Shown piece after piece: positions 26,701-38,352 of a stretch of 64,000 nt of DNA. The translations under genes and the position numbers were made by a program. A model generated the notes under the pieces. That model searched no databases and was not told where the DNA came from. It saw nothing but the letters and a program-made list of their open reading frames with translations. The DNA comes from Branchiostoma floridae. Lineage: Eukaryota; Chordata; Leptocardii; Amphioxiformes; Branchiostomatidae. Position 1 is the stretch's first letter. Each line of letters starts with the position of its first letter. The DNA lies in NCBI RefSeq assembly GCF_000003815.2, contig NC_049990.1, positions 20,923,189-20,987,188 of the forward strand, read 5' to 3'.

Positions 26701-26772
26701 TTAAGTCCACTCACCACTGATCTGACTAAGACTGTTCAAATGTACAAGGATTTGTGTTCGGCCAGCCTACAT

Positions 26773-26796
26773 GCCGCCATTTTGGAAGTGACGTCA
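26773..26796. promoter_or_regulatory. Paired YY1-type and CRE motifs
   Basis: GCCGCCATTTT is followed eight bases on (TTGGAAG spacing) by a perfect CRE octamer, TGACGTCA. This pairing is typical of animal core promoters. On the minus strand the ATG in the YY1 motif opens only 14 codons. A start site on either strand is possible, but no exon could be attached. Confidence 0.35.
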
Positions 26797-27119
26797 CAAA
26801 GCTCCCACCGGTATCTGGCAAGCGCATCGCACACAGAATCTGAAACTCGTTAGCTTCTAATTGTCAACCTTGAACTTGTCTACCAGAGATCACATTCTAG
26901 TGTCACTATTGCTGTAAGGATGGCCCCGTTTGTGTCTAGTCTTGTCTACAACGCTAGAGATGCACGAGTAGAGATAGAATACCTGCCACACCCATTCTAG
27001 ACCATCACATACTTGTTAAACTTGCATATTACACTATGTCAATACGCCATTTATGTTCACATTTCTATACTATATGTGTATGTAGTTATAGAACTTAGAC
27101 GAGTATCATTGTATTAATT

Positions 27120-27200
27120 GACTTGTTACTGTTGCCTTACAATTGTACCATGTACAAATGTTGTGCAATAAAGTTCATCATGATTATCATCATTATCATG
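27120..27200 (+). mobile_element. Possible LINE 3' tail
   Basis: GTGCAATAAAGTTCATCATG followed by ATTATCATCATTATCATG looks like a poly(A)-signal-like LINE terminus with a short tandem tail. No coding portion is recognisable upstream, so the call is weak. Confidence 0.3.
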
Positions 27201-27916
27201 TACAGTCAGATCATCATGCAGTGCAATGTTTATGTTTATGATGAGTGGAATATATGAGCTACAACTGTATTCGAGATTGAGATTCATCTACAGCCGTAGG
27301 TGTATATAAGGTTGAAATTCTAGCTAACTGTATAATTTGTCCTATATCAGTATTGATATTTGTATCAAGCATCACGATTGCGAGAAGGTGTTCTTATTTT
27401 GTGAAATACGTCAAATTTTGTGAAATATGGATTTGGATTTCCTTGACTTCATAATTGGAATGTTATCCAAAATGTACAAATATGACAGGGTGATAAAAAA
27501 GCAATTTTGATCTATGAGATTCGTTGAGAACTCTGTGAAATTTTAAGTTACAGCGAATACGCCGCTCTAGTGCAATAGGTGTGTTAGAAACGTTGTCTTG
27601 TTAACTATGCCCCCCCCCCATGTGTCGCCGTACAATACACGTAAACATGGGGTCACCTAAACCCCTATCCCAACCATGAGCACCTGAGCCAATACTATTC
27701 GATCTCTCTGTATAAACAAGCCACCTCCACAGTCCAAGGCGTCCCTGGTATCCATGGTAACGAGGATAAGAGTAGTACATTCTACACCTTGTCTGGTCAC
27801 ACACGCACGCCTTCTTACAGCGTAAACCTGTTTCTTAAGGGATAAACACGCTCCTTAATCCCCCAGACGTGTTGTATATGAGCCACGGCTCTGCGCTATG
27901 TACATAAGATGTGGAC

Positions 27917-28438
27917 GTTAGGTATTGCTTCGCGCTTGCTTTATGTGCCATGCTTGTTGAAAACGGACGGATGAGAGGAAATGCACACATCTTACGAGGG
28001 ACTAGATGTCAATTTTAGACGCCCCTTTCTGGCAATGATGAATGAAGAAGTGCAATATATAAAAGTGTGAGAAGAGAACAATCAAATATTGTTAGGTATT
28101 GCTTTGCGCTTGCTGTATGTGCCATGCTTGTTGAAAACGGACGGGTGAGTGGGAATGCACACATCTTACGAGGGACTAGATGTCAATTTTCGACGCCCCT
28201 TTCTGGCAATGATAAATTAAGCAGGCAATATACAAATGTGTGAGAAGAGAACAATCAAATATTGTTAGGTATTGCTTTGCGCTTGCCGTATGTGCCATAC
28301 TTGTTGAAAACGGGCGGATGAGAGGAAAGGCACACATCTTACGAGGGACTAGATGTCAATTTCCGACGCCCCTTTCTGGCAATGATGAATGAACCAGAAT
28401 AATATAGAAAAGTGTGAGAAGGGAACAATCAAATATCG
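27917..28438. repeat. Tandem array, 174-bp unit, three copies
   Basis: Units start at 27,917, 28,091 and 28,264 with GTTAGGTATTGCTT and carry CACACATCTTACGAGGGACT and ACGCCCCTTTCTGGCAATGA. Identity is high, so the expansion is recent. Confidence 0.92.
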
Positions 28439-28812
28439 ATTGAGAAGTCTTCAATCTTTCAAGCCGTCCGGAGGGTTTTGTGGTGATGGCAGTGATGCAT
28501 ATTTTGTTGCAATGAAAAGTTGATGGGTCACAAGAACAAGTCTTCCTACTTGCATCAAATTTTGATTAATATGACTTTTCAACTTATGATAATTCTTTAG
28601 CATGTGCAAAGTTGTACGGAAATTACCGCTGTCTAGAAATTTCATGATTGGAAACAAACCATGTTTACATGATGGGTGTTAGAAGCTCTCCAAACAAACA
28701 CGGAAACAGGTCAGTTATGACCAGACGGAGTTACGCCTGTCTATCGATATGGTAGATCCTGTAGGTAAATGCACACACACCGAGTTGTGTTTAGGTCCGT
28801 CTGCAATGCCCC

Positions 28813-29395
28813 GTGTGGGGGTTTCAGGATCACCAAACACCAAGACGAACGTTACACGGGAGATCGGATGGATGGATTGCTGAGTTTGGGAATCATCGGA
28901 ATGTCTTCGGTCACCGACGAGCGTTCCACGGACATCTGATATGGAAGACTGTGTTTAGGATGTCATCGGTATGTCCTCGGCCATCTTCGGAATGTCTTCG
29001 TCCATCATCCAGCCTTCGGGTCACGAAGAAAGTTCCGTGGTGATCGGTTGAAAGACTGGGATCGGGAATTATCGGAATGTATTCGGACATCATCGGAGTG
29101 TCCTCCGTAACAACGAAGTTTTTCGGGGCATTTCGGAATGCGGGAAAGAGGAACTAGACACGTTCGGGATATCTTTGGCCGAGATCGGACGGAGATCTGG
29201 GTTCGGGAATCATCGGAACACCACGAACGTTTCATGGGAGATCGGATTCGGAACATCATCGGTATGTCTTCGGCCATCCGATCGGTATGTCTTCGGCCAC
29301 CATCGGCATGTATTCGGTACACGAGAGCGTTCCACGGAGATCGGATGGAGTCTTGGGATCGTGCTATCATCGGAATGTCTTCGGTCATACCTTGA
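28813..29395. repeat. Degenerate repeat region with core ATCGGAATGTCTTCGG
   Basis: Many degenerate copies of (A/C)ATCGG(A/T)ATGTCTTCGG mix with GCGTTCCACGGA and GAGATCGGATGGA blocks at irregular spacing. The resulting open frames on both strands, up to 127 codons and rich in Arg, Ser and His, are repeat artefacts. The sequence is more GC-rich than its surroundings. Confidence 0.8.
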
Positions 29396-29773
29396 CGTCA
29401 CGGGAAGTGGAGGTCAAGGGTTCACCCTCGGTCAACGCGGAACCCATTTCAGGGGTCACCGTCTTTCAAGGACCTCTTCAAGAGGGACGGACGAAATGGA
29501 CCACAGCGCAATTCCTTTCCTCTGACGTGCTCTCTATTCAGGCTTTCTCAGCGAAAATAAACAGTCTTAAGTTGTTTTTTGTCTCTTTTTCATGAACTTT
29601 GGACATTTTTACTGACATGCTTGTATCAATGTTATACAACATCAGTTCTTTTCATTAATATTTTCCTTAACGTTTTCCTTTATTTTTCCCTTGTCTATTT
29701 GTACCGGCATTTATGTTGTAACTAACCCATGTGCAATCTGCCGTTAATCTCTGCAAAGATGCTGGACAGTACA

Positions 29774-29818
29774 GAAGAAGAAGAAGAAGAAGAAAAAGAA
29801 AAAGAAGAAGAAAAAGAA
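29774..29818. repeat. (GAA)n microsatellite
   Basis: Pure GAA/AAG triplets interrupted by a few extra A bases. Confidence 0.95.
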
Positions 29819-31714
29819 CATTGCACTTTGAAATGCAGAATTTTCAGAGAACTGAATATTTTGTGCCGTTTCAATAGCAGCCTTAAGTATATGATCTAGC
29901 ACAGGACTTCAGAAGTCTTAAGAAATGCAGATGTCTCAAAAACTGGGCTATGACCCACATCTGTCTTATAAAACAGCGTTTTTTAAAACTCCCAGATGAC
30001 AGTTGTTAAATAATACAGTACAAATCCTGTGCTTCCTGCTGGTTTTCTGTCTCCGTACACGATGCATATCGTTTATAAACCCTAAAGGAACGTGTCAAAA
30101 GTGTCAACCTGTCCATCAAGTGTAACTTGAGTAGTAAAAAGTTTGAGTTTAAGAAACCTGAAAGAATAGAGAGCAATTACAAAATGAAAAGCAGTACAAG
30201 GGGTAGAACAAATTGGTGTTTGTAGTTTAACTCTATAATATTTTAAAGTTTAACTCTAAAGCTTTAAAGCCGAAGAATGAGTTAAGAAGAAGCGTTGAGA
30301 CTAAACGTTTTGGCCCCCTGCCTGTAAGACATTCTTGTTTACGTCCAGACGTCCTTAAGAAATTCCTTTGCGTCTTCTAAGAAACCATCTGATATCGTAT
30401 GCCATGCCCAACCCCTGCTGTCTACAAGCCGACTGGAAAACCTGTATTGTACTTAGAACGACAGCAGGAACCTTGCCTTGTCAGTTTTGTCTGCGCCTAC
30501 CGATAAAGAAAAACAACAACTACAACTCAGGCCTCATCAAGTAACTTGTATGGATGACATCAACGCGCTCATTAATTTTCGCCTGATTTCAGAAAAAAAA
30601 ATTTTTTGTTAAAATCTTTTCGGGGATGGTCAGATAGACCAAAAAATGAGTTTTATCTCATTATTTTGCACTCAGCATTGGACGTCATCCATAAAATTTA
30701 CCTGCAGTGGCCTAAAGGAACGACAACACTTGAGAAACATCACAAGCGCCGCCTCGCGCTCACCTGTGTACCTGGCGGGGAAAGGTGTTCCACCTGCGTG
30801 TTTATAGAGGACAAAAACCAGCGGGAGACGACTCACCTGCCAGGTGTAGACCAGCCTTAATATATCACATTGTTTCCGCGCCATTAAGGCTGAATATTAC
30901 CCCGCCCACCGCCGATAGTTGACCCGTACGTTTGGCGTTGAAAATTGCACTAAATCGATGCCTTCAAAGCCACCGCACAAATACATACCCCTTAGTCATT
31001 CTATTCACAACGGGGGGCCTGAAGATTTCACTGTCACTTTGCTTTTTATATACCTACACGAGGGTCATAAAGTGAGATGGTCTGATTCATTCTTCCGTCG
31101 GTCTTTTTGAACGCAAAAGCCCTAGGGGGAAGAATACTACTTAAATTCTTTCATAAAAAGCGTTTTCCGGACATTATCTACTTTTAAATGTATGTCGACT
31201 TGAGTTAAACAAAGAAGATAAAATGTGTCCCTATCATTTTTCTACATAAATCTCTCCATTGTTTCACCGCGCTCATGTGGAAAGGGAACACACCATTAGT
31301 TAAGTGGGTTGTATTAAGTAGGCTTAGGAGTTAATTCACATGTCACTATCGATAAAATGATCGACCCTTTTCTCGCCATCAAGTATTTATAATCAATATT
31401 ACAGAGCAAACCAAATTGTTTGAATTGAGTTGTAATGTCACATTTGCAGTGCTGATTTGGAGAGAAATTGATTAAGAGAAATTCAGAAAATAACGTTCTT
31501 GTCTTGTATAATGCATAATAATTTATTGTATTGAATTGAATCGTATTGTGTTGCATTGTATACTCTAGTCTACCATATTGTATTGTATTAGAGAAAAGCA
31601 TCAATAGTAGATTGGTAAATATATTTTCTGACCATAGTTATATAATATACTTAATATAATATAGTTTTACTAGGGTACTCAGTCCAAGTTGTGAAATGAT
31701 GCGACAAACTGATC
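29819..31714. other. No supported gene
   Basis: Two donor-like sites occur on the minus strand near 30,770 and 30,835 (CACAG|GTGAGC, GGCAG|GTGAGT), but no matching acceptors or protein-like exons were seen. The 31,500-31,610 stretch is a low-complexity TTGTATTG-type tract. Confidence 0.5.
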
Positions 31715-31990
31715 CTGGGATACAGCTGCGAACAGAATTACAACTCCAACTACAATACTCCGTCAGGAGGCGACCCTCCTTCCCGGAGTAACAACCAGAA
31801 TATGAAGTAAACACACAATGTGTATCATCTTGAAGTTACGGCTAGACAAACGTAAACAACGAACTAACAAACGAGTGTAACGAAGGGATCTTGAGAAACA
31901 GCTGCGAAAATTCCCAACTACAATACTCCGTCTTAAGTCGACCACTCCTTCCCGGTGTAACAACGAGAAATATGAAGTAAACACACGTCA
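31715..31990. repeat. Direct duplication about 173 bp apart
   Basis: Two blocks share ACAGCTGCGAA, CAACTACAATACTCCGTC, CTCCTTCCCGG(A/T)GTAACAAC and ATGAAGTAAACACAC. The sequence between them is not clearly repeated. Confidence 0.75.
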
Positions 31991-32617
31991 GACGCACACG
32001 TCTCTCAGCGCACGAATAATGGAACACAATGCGTGTATTGACTGCCACCATTAGGCATGCACTCACAGATGGATTACTGGGACGCTCGATTTAGCACCGA
32101 GATATCGCTCTTAAGATAAAACTGCTGACGCCCGACGGCCCACTGCTATTGTTTTAAGACCCGAGGGAAAAGTGCGCGAAGGAAACTTTGCATTAAACGA
32201 AGCAAGTAGCCTTAACGTTAAAGGCGAAAAAAAGTCGGACGAAATTTTTAGGAAAGTACAGTTCAGATTTTAGCCATGATATATATTTTTGTTGCTTCCC
32301 TCTAGTCCCAATTCCTACCTATCATGTGGGAAGATACGATAAAACTCCGTACTCTACTGGCTGAAAGGAATTCTGTTGACAGAAAAGCGGACTTCTCATT
32401 ATTCAAATTCGTCTTAAGAAGATGGTTTTTTATAATTTATGCCTAGGTGTCTTTGTCAGATGCGGTGCGTCGTATAGACGGACAAGCAAAAAAAGTTTTT
32501 GGAGAAAGTTTCAAGCAATCACAGAAAGACAGAAAGAGAAGAAGTATTGAAAATGAATAGAAACATTGAGGCAGAAACACAAACACAAAGTAAGAAAGGG
32601 AAACAAATACACATGTA

Positions 32618-33137
32618 TAACGTTTGAAACGTACATCGCACACCTGCCTAATTTCTTTGAACGACAGTAGACGTTCAGTATTTTTCTTACACCCCTTCTC
32701 CATTCCACTCTGTGGTTCGCCGAAACAAAGACTTGAAGGAAGAAATGAACGAAGAAGGAAGGAAAGATGGAAGGAAAGAAACAAAGTGATAGAGGAGACA
32801 AGCACACCTGTATCAACGTTAGAAACTTATATCGCACACATGTCTAAATTTCTTTGTTGCACAGTACGACAGTAGACGTTCACAGTTTTTCTAACACCCC
32901 TTCTCCGTTCCACCCCGTGGTTAGTCAAAGGAAGAAATGAAGAAGGAAGGAAAGATGGACGGAAAGAAAGAGAAAAGAGCGGCTTGTTCATGGAGAAAGA
33001 AAGGGAGACGAAGACACCTTTATTAACGTTAGAAACTTATATTGCACACATGTCTAAATGCTTTGTTATACAGTACGACAGTAGACGTCCCATGTTTTTC
33101 TAACACCCCTTCTCCGTTCCACCCCGTGGCTCGCCAG
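32618..33137. repeat. Tandem array, about 200-bp unit, three copies
   Basis: Units start near 32,618, 32,814 and 33,024 with (T/C)AACGTT(A/T)GAAAC and carry GACAGTAGACGT, ACACCCCTTCTCC(A/G)TTCCAC and purine-rich AAGGAAGGAAAGATGGA(A/C)GG tracts (absent from the last copy). The purine tracts put open frames on both strands. Confidence 0.88.
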
Positions 33138-34189
33138 CCATGTTTGTGTACCCACTACCGCGATGGTTGGCTGGGTTTATCGGTTGTTGAGGGGGGTCTG
33201 AAGTGGACGGGATTGCGTTCCGCCTTCTCCGTATCAAACTACAAATCCTCTCATCGCCCCAGCACAGCATACTGTAAGCTGGAAACGGTTCCAATTCTCT
33301 CCGGTGTGTTTTATCGCTAAACCCGGCAAAGCGTCGTCATCTAGCAATACATCCAAAGCTCCAGACAGGAAATTAGGACTTGAACAAAAATATTTTCCGT
33401 AGAATGTTTCGTATGCGGCAAAGCAGTTTCTGCATTCCCTTTGATACCTGGTTTTGATGTAGGTACTAGGTAGGCTACATTGGTATAGTACTGGGTGCCC
33501 AGTTTAGTTCTATTGTGGTTGAATATGACTCAGTCTTTTTGGTGCAGTTGTTAAGCTTTTCTAAAATGTAAAGCAACTCCATCTGATCATGTATACGCGT
33601 ATCTGTACCCTGTCTACTGTAATGCGATGCCAATAACGGCATAGAGATGTCATGGTGATTTTTCTACGCCCAAGGAACCCAGCTACGGCATAGTTCGCAT
33701 GAATTAGCGTGAAAGCGTTCCCGTTTTTCATCGTATCATTGAAAGAAAGAAATGCATTCTACCTGGCATCTAATTCATAGTTTATATCAAGTTACCAAAG
33801 GAATGGTGGGCATAAGATTTATATTTTTAATTGTCATGTGGGTTCGATAAGACATATTTTTTTCAAACGTTATTTTTTCCACTGGGTGCCCCCCTCCCCA
33901 CCTACCCACACACATGCAGTCATGGCATTATAGAACGCGGTATTCGACAGGAAAAAACACGCATGTACATCAAGTCATGCATGGGCATTCAACATGAAAT
34001 GCGCAAGGTGGTTGTCACGACCGTTACGAAGTTGCACCTTTGCCACACGTTTTCACGGAAGTTTAACTATGATTCTATGAAAGACAAATTTTCCCTCCAC
34101 ACACAATCAAAAATAGACAAGAACTGAGAGAAAGAAGGAAGTATGATACAAGGGGGGTAAAGGTACAGGTGGTTTCATAGCCTCTCAGA
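33138..34189. other. No supported gene
   Basis: No exon or repeat supported. The open frame at 33,831-34,127 has no recognisable features. Confidence 0.5.
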
Positions 34190-34376
34190 TGCCGTTTTGG
34201 GCACTAGATTGTTAACTCTTCCCTTCCGCCGCCTCATACGAAGTCAGGTACCTATTTTACACCTACATGGTTGTTGGAGTAAGGACACAAACATCGGTGA
34301 CATGTCAGAAAACTTGAACCCAGTACAAGTTCGAGTTTTAGGCCAAACACCCTAACCATCACGCCAACACGAGGCC
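34190..34376 (-). mobile_element. tRNA-derived SINE
   Basis: Read on the minus strand it begins GGCCTCGTGTTGGCGTGATG. The polymerase III A box TGGCGTGATGG (34,356-34,366) is followed by a B-box-like GGGTTCAAGTT at 34,311-34,321. After this comes a conserved SINE body containing ATGTCACCGATGTTTGTGTC, GGTGTAAAATAGGTACCTGA and GGCGGCGG. The body is familiar from widespread invertebrate SINEs. The B box is mutated, so this copy is probably inactive. Confidence 0.75.
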
Positions 34377-36946
34377 ACAAAGAATGAAAGAAAGAAAGCG
34401 ACAGATAGTAAGAAAGTAATACAAAACAATGAAAATTGTCGGAAAGACGAAGCCCTAGCCTGGGGCCATTGCAGCAGACAGTTTTAATAATTGGCTCCTT
34501 TCCAAATCAAGTATACCAGTCTCCCCCAAGGGCGAATAAACTACTGATTGGGCAAATAAGAACCAGCTTCCGATTCTTTTGGCTAGCTAACTCTTCTCTC
34601 AAACTATGGATATACCATAGTTAGTCGATTTGTGATATCCATTCGGCCCTATAAGGGTAGTCAAGTGTATTGAAGACCATATCAAATCAAAGTAATTACA
34701 ATCTCCCTTGCGTACAAATTTTGTCCGAACATTTATAGTTTGAAAAACATTCTATAGGGGCATTTCCTTCAGGTTAAAACTAAGAATAAGACACTTAAAA
34801 TTCGACAACAATCCAGGAGAGCGAAAGTTGTGGTGTCTACAACACACGCATGTGTCTGCACACCGCACGGCTGTTCAAATACCGGCCTTACACAGGACTT
34901 ACCAGATTAACACTATACAGCAGGTGCCCCTCACCATGGGAAAATGCAAGTGAAAACACCTGAACAATTCCTGGCCACGGAAAGGTGACAAGGCATGACG
35001 GAAGCTAAGACGGTATGAACCTTGAGTTGAAGACTTTAAAGCGGGAGTTTTCTTTGCCAAGCACGTATAATTTTGTGGAGTTAGTGGCTAATAAATCGAT
35101 GAGTGATGACTAAAAAGAACTGTACACTATACGATCAATTGCTACACAACACTCGCAGCATTACGCCAGGAGTTTACAGAAACAACATATTTAGTGGACC
35201 TGGCAACAAAGAACAGTATCTGTCCCTTGTATCGTGAAGTGGAGGGACATGAAAACCGCTTCAACCTTGCATGTGCGTACTGTTTTCCTTGTGAGTAATG
35301 AAGCAAAAGGGCCCGGTATCGCCTTACCACTACCAGGTGTCCCATACCCGCACACACCTATCACATAAGTATGCGCAAACACTTCCAAAATGACTGTCTT
35401 AGTGAAGTTCGTCTCTGAAGGTTTGGTAACTGCAGCTGTAATCTCGAAAATGTTAAGTGTGTGCGGGCGTGACAATCACTAAGATAGGTCTAACGACAGT
35501 TCTTCAATATGGCGTGAAGGATTCCCGCGCAAAATCACGTCGTCTGACAAGGTCGGCACAGACAGTGATATCTCCGCGAAGGTCGTAGTGCCACAATGGC
35601 AGCGTTCTAAAACCAGGTGTCTCTTTTTTTTTGTTGGTGAACTGGCTAAAATTAGACAATAGATACGCTGTGCTTTGTTGTGAACTCCAGATAAACTCTA
35701 TTTTTTCTGTATCGTGACAAGACAAGGTGTCAAAACAATTGTCCTTCACGTCAAAGAGTAGTTTACAACTTCCTATGTAGTCTGTACGAGAGAAATTTAA
35801 ATAACCCTACTTATACTATCAGTCTATAGTCAGACACTAACGTTACATACTAGTAGAACTCACAAAAGCATATATCCTGCAAGATGTTGATATAAGCATT
35901 TTTATAATCTTCTTGATACAAGATATGTCAGGTGGCGAGCCACATAAAAAGAGAGCTTTTGACGGGAGAGACTATACGATATAGTACAAAGGAAAGAACT
36001 ACTTGTAACCTAAGCTAAGAAAACTTCCAGTGTCAGTAACACCTATCCCTATAGACAAAGACTATTCTAACTTCAGCACATACCTCTACCTTTCCGTACA
36101 CATTAAGAAATGTGGGAACAGGATTTTTAACAAAGGTTAACAATGAAACCATAAACAATGGCGAGAATAGTGAGTTCTCTGTCCAAATAAGCAGGTCTTC
36201 TACATGAGAAAGTCGATTTCCTTGTAGTGAGTCACAATAGGTGGGAAGAATCCCGAGTGAATGAGAAAGCAGCGCTATGGTTTCAGACAACAACATGAGA
36301 AAATATGGATTTTCGCTAACACTAGGTTCTATATACTTGGTCTTTAGGGTATTTCCTACATTTTGTAAGTATGAGAACAGAATAGCCAGTTAGTATGTGT
36401 AGGAAAGAGTGGTCTAGACATCGTCAAATATCGGTTCTGAAAAGTTTATCACCAAAAAGGCGGAGCGGTGCTCTAGTCAGGACATAGCCCCGGCGGACAA
36501 ATATCCGAGGGAAAACAAACTGGCGTGTGCCGGGCCTAGACTGCCTGGGGGCGAAAAGCTGGCCGTTATATTTCGGCAACTCGATGTATATTTGATGCAA
36601 TCAATGCTTGTTTTCGCACGGTCGGAAAGCGAAACGTGGTAAGAATACCATGTCGGGAGTACAGAAAGCGGAACAACGTAGGAAAAACTGGAGAAATAAT
36701 TACAATCATGAAAATTTGATGACACCAGAGGGTACAATGCCACTAGAGTCGTAAAAAAATGTCCAGGTTCAAGGCTAGATATTAATAATTACAGAATTTG
36801 CTAGGCTAGCACATTTTTCTTCTGTGTTGAATGTCTTCACGTACCGTTGCACTGGGCGAAGAATACAAAACGTATCACTCCCAACACAAACATAGCTAGC
36901 ATGGCTTCACACAAGCGCCCTCCCTAACAAAAGATAAACAACTTAC
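34377..36946. other. No supported gene; expected intron of the 36,947 exon
   Basis: If the minus-strand exon at 36,947 is real, its downstream exons should lie here or further left. I checked donor and acceptor pairs and found no exon whose phase and protein character were convincing. A T-rich tract lies at 35,620-35,633. Confidence 0.4.
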
Positions 36947-37101
36947 ATCTCGTCGTTCTGATTCCAGTTTATGTCCGGTAGAACTCGTCCAAAGAAATAC
37001 CCCTCTGTGCGATCCAACATGGTCAGGAACAGGAACGTAAAGACATGGGCGGCAGGGTAGGATTTTAGCCGGCTAAACCAAGTCCACTTGTTGAGCGCCA
37101 T
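36947..37101 (-). CDS. Probable first coding exon, unknown protein
   Basis: On the minus strand the ATG at 37,101-37,099 opens 51 codons plus two bases (phase 2) and ends at a strong donor, GAT|GTAAGT. The peptide starts MALNKWTWFSRLKSYPAAHV, continues into a short hydrophobic stretch (FTFLFLTML, residues 21-29), then RTEGYFFGRVLPDINWNQND. Composition is protein-like and balanced, unlike neighbouring chance frames. The N-terminus could be a signal anchor, but the hydrophobic core is short. I do not recognise the family and found no second exon. Long plus-strand frames begin 146 bases upstream, so the intervening sequence might be a bidirectional promoter. Confidence 0.5.
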
Positions 37102-37246
37102 CCTAGGAAAGTACGGTGGACGCTGTTACTCACACACGCGGCACAGACAAAGTGCTCTCGCTCTCATACTCCAGCAATGCCCCTACAGGAAGTGTGCGCG
37201 GCCACTTTTCATATTGAAATACACAGGTATATAGTGCTTCAAGAAA

Positions 37247-38352
37247 GTGCTGGGGTTGTCGTCTAGGGTTTCACTGTTTTTGTTCCAATTACCTGTGACC
37301 TCATGTGTGCAGACAAAGCGCGTTTTTGTGCCGGTGTCAAAAACTCGCCAACCCACAATGCGAGGAAGCGAGTTCGTTACACCTCTCTTTAAAACATACC
37401 AGACAACAATTATGCCATTACACGAAGTCTCGGCGGAAATGGACGATCAAGGAGAGACTACGGCGTCGTGTGTTGTCGGAGAAGTTCGCGGACGAACTCG
37501 CCCGAAGACTCGAACTCGAAGTTTTGACACGTCCCTTGCTCGCCGATCTCTACTCACTCCCCCCGTATGTATGATGCAAACACGCCAACCTACCGGCGTT
37601 CTCGCTTTGCTTCAGCGGCAAAGTTGGCCGGATACGGGTAACTTACACCTGCCCGGTGCGATTGTTCACTCCGCTAGAAGTTTACCCGTGTTAAGTCGTG
37701 GACTGGCGTGGAACAAAACAAACGAACAGAATGTGAAAACATGAAATAATATCTGCAGCTCGCTCCGTTATGAGTCAGTGGCGTTCGTTGCCACAAAAGA
37801 CATGCTACGCCGTTGTATGACAAACTCAACCCGTGCCTTTTGGAAAGACTCTGCTCCGGAATTTGCCCACCAATTGTCAATTTGAATCTCGCTACAACAA
37901 ACCCTGAGGACTCGCATTTTTTCTGTGACCCCGGTTTTTTGTTCTACAGCGCTACTTGTATTAGAGTAGGGCGAAGAAAATTGTCTCTTTATCTTTTCAA
38001 GAGATATCAGTGTCGCTTGGTACTCGGGATATTTTGTGTGTGTGGTCTAGAGCAACGTATTCTTTTGGGGATCAGAATACTTCTTATCAACAATGCCTAT
38101 CGTAAACCGCAGTGCGTGACTCGGTTAGAGTACGCACATGCTGACTGTGTACACCTCCACAAGCTACAACAGTATCGTATGAACTCAAGTATGTTCCTCC
38201 TAGCCGTGTGTGTTTCTCAAAGAAAAACACTACATCTGACAAGCGGAAAGATGAAAGAAATTGTGACTATGTCTCCTTTGGTTACTTCTAGAGGCACAAT
38301 CTTTAAGCGTTTTAAAACTTACATATTGTTCCCACCAAATTTTAAGTATTAG
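37247..38352 (+). other. Two long open frames, status unknown
   Basis: Two of the longer plus-strand frames in the gene-poor half (165 and 179 codons) lie end to end at 37,247-37,744 and 37,813-38,352. In another frame at 37,420-37,570 a stretch reads as an amphipathic helix (RLRRRVLSEKFADELARRLE). None has a recognised domain, and the longer ones are Cys-rich and irregular. They could be chance frames in GC-richer promoter-proximal DNA, or part of a divergent transcript. Confidence 0.2.

Noticed and set aside
28813-29525. Arg/Ser/His-rich open frames on both strands
   Set aside because: They arise from a degenerate short-core repeat; composition follows the repeat rather than a protein.
34920-35000. 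Possible minus-strand exon with donor ATCTG|GTAAGT
   Set aside because: Phase could match the 36,947 exon, but the encoded peptide is short and Cys/His-rich, and the acceptor is weak; likely chance.
37900-37930. Asn-Pro-Glu-Asp encoding stretch as the second exon of a MAPEG gene with the 18,339 exon
   Set aside because: It is 19 kb away, has no acceptor in the right place, and the following residues do not resemble MAPEG.
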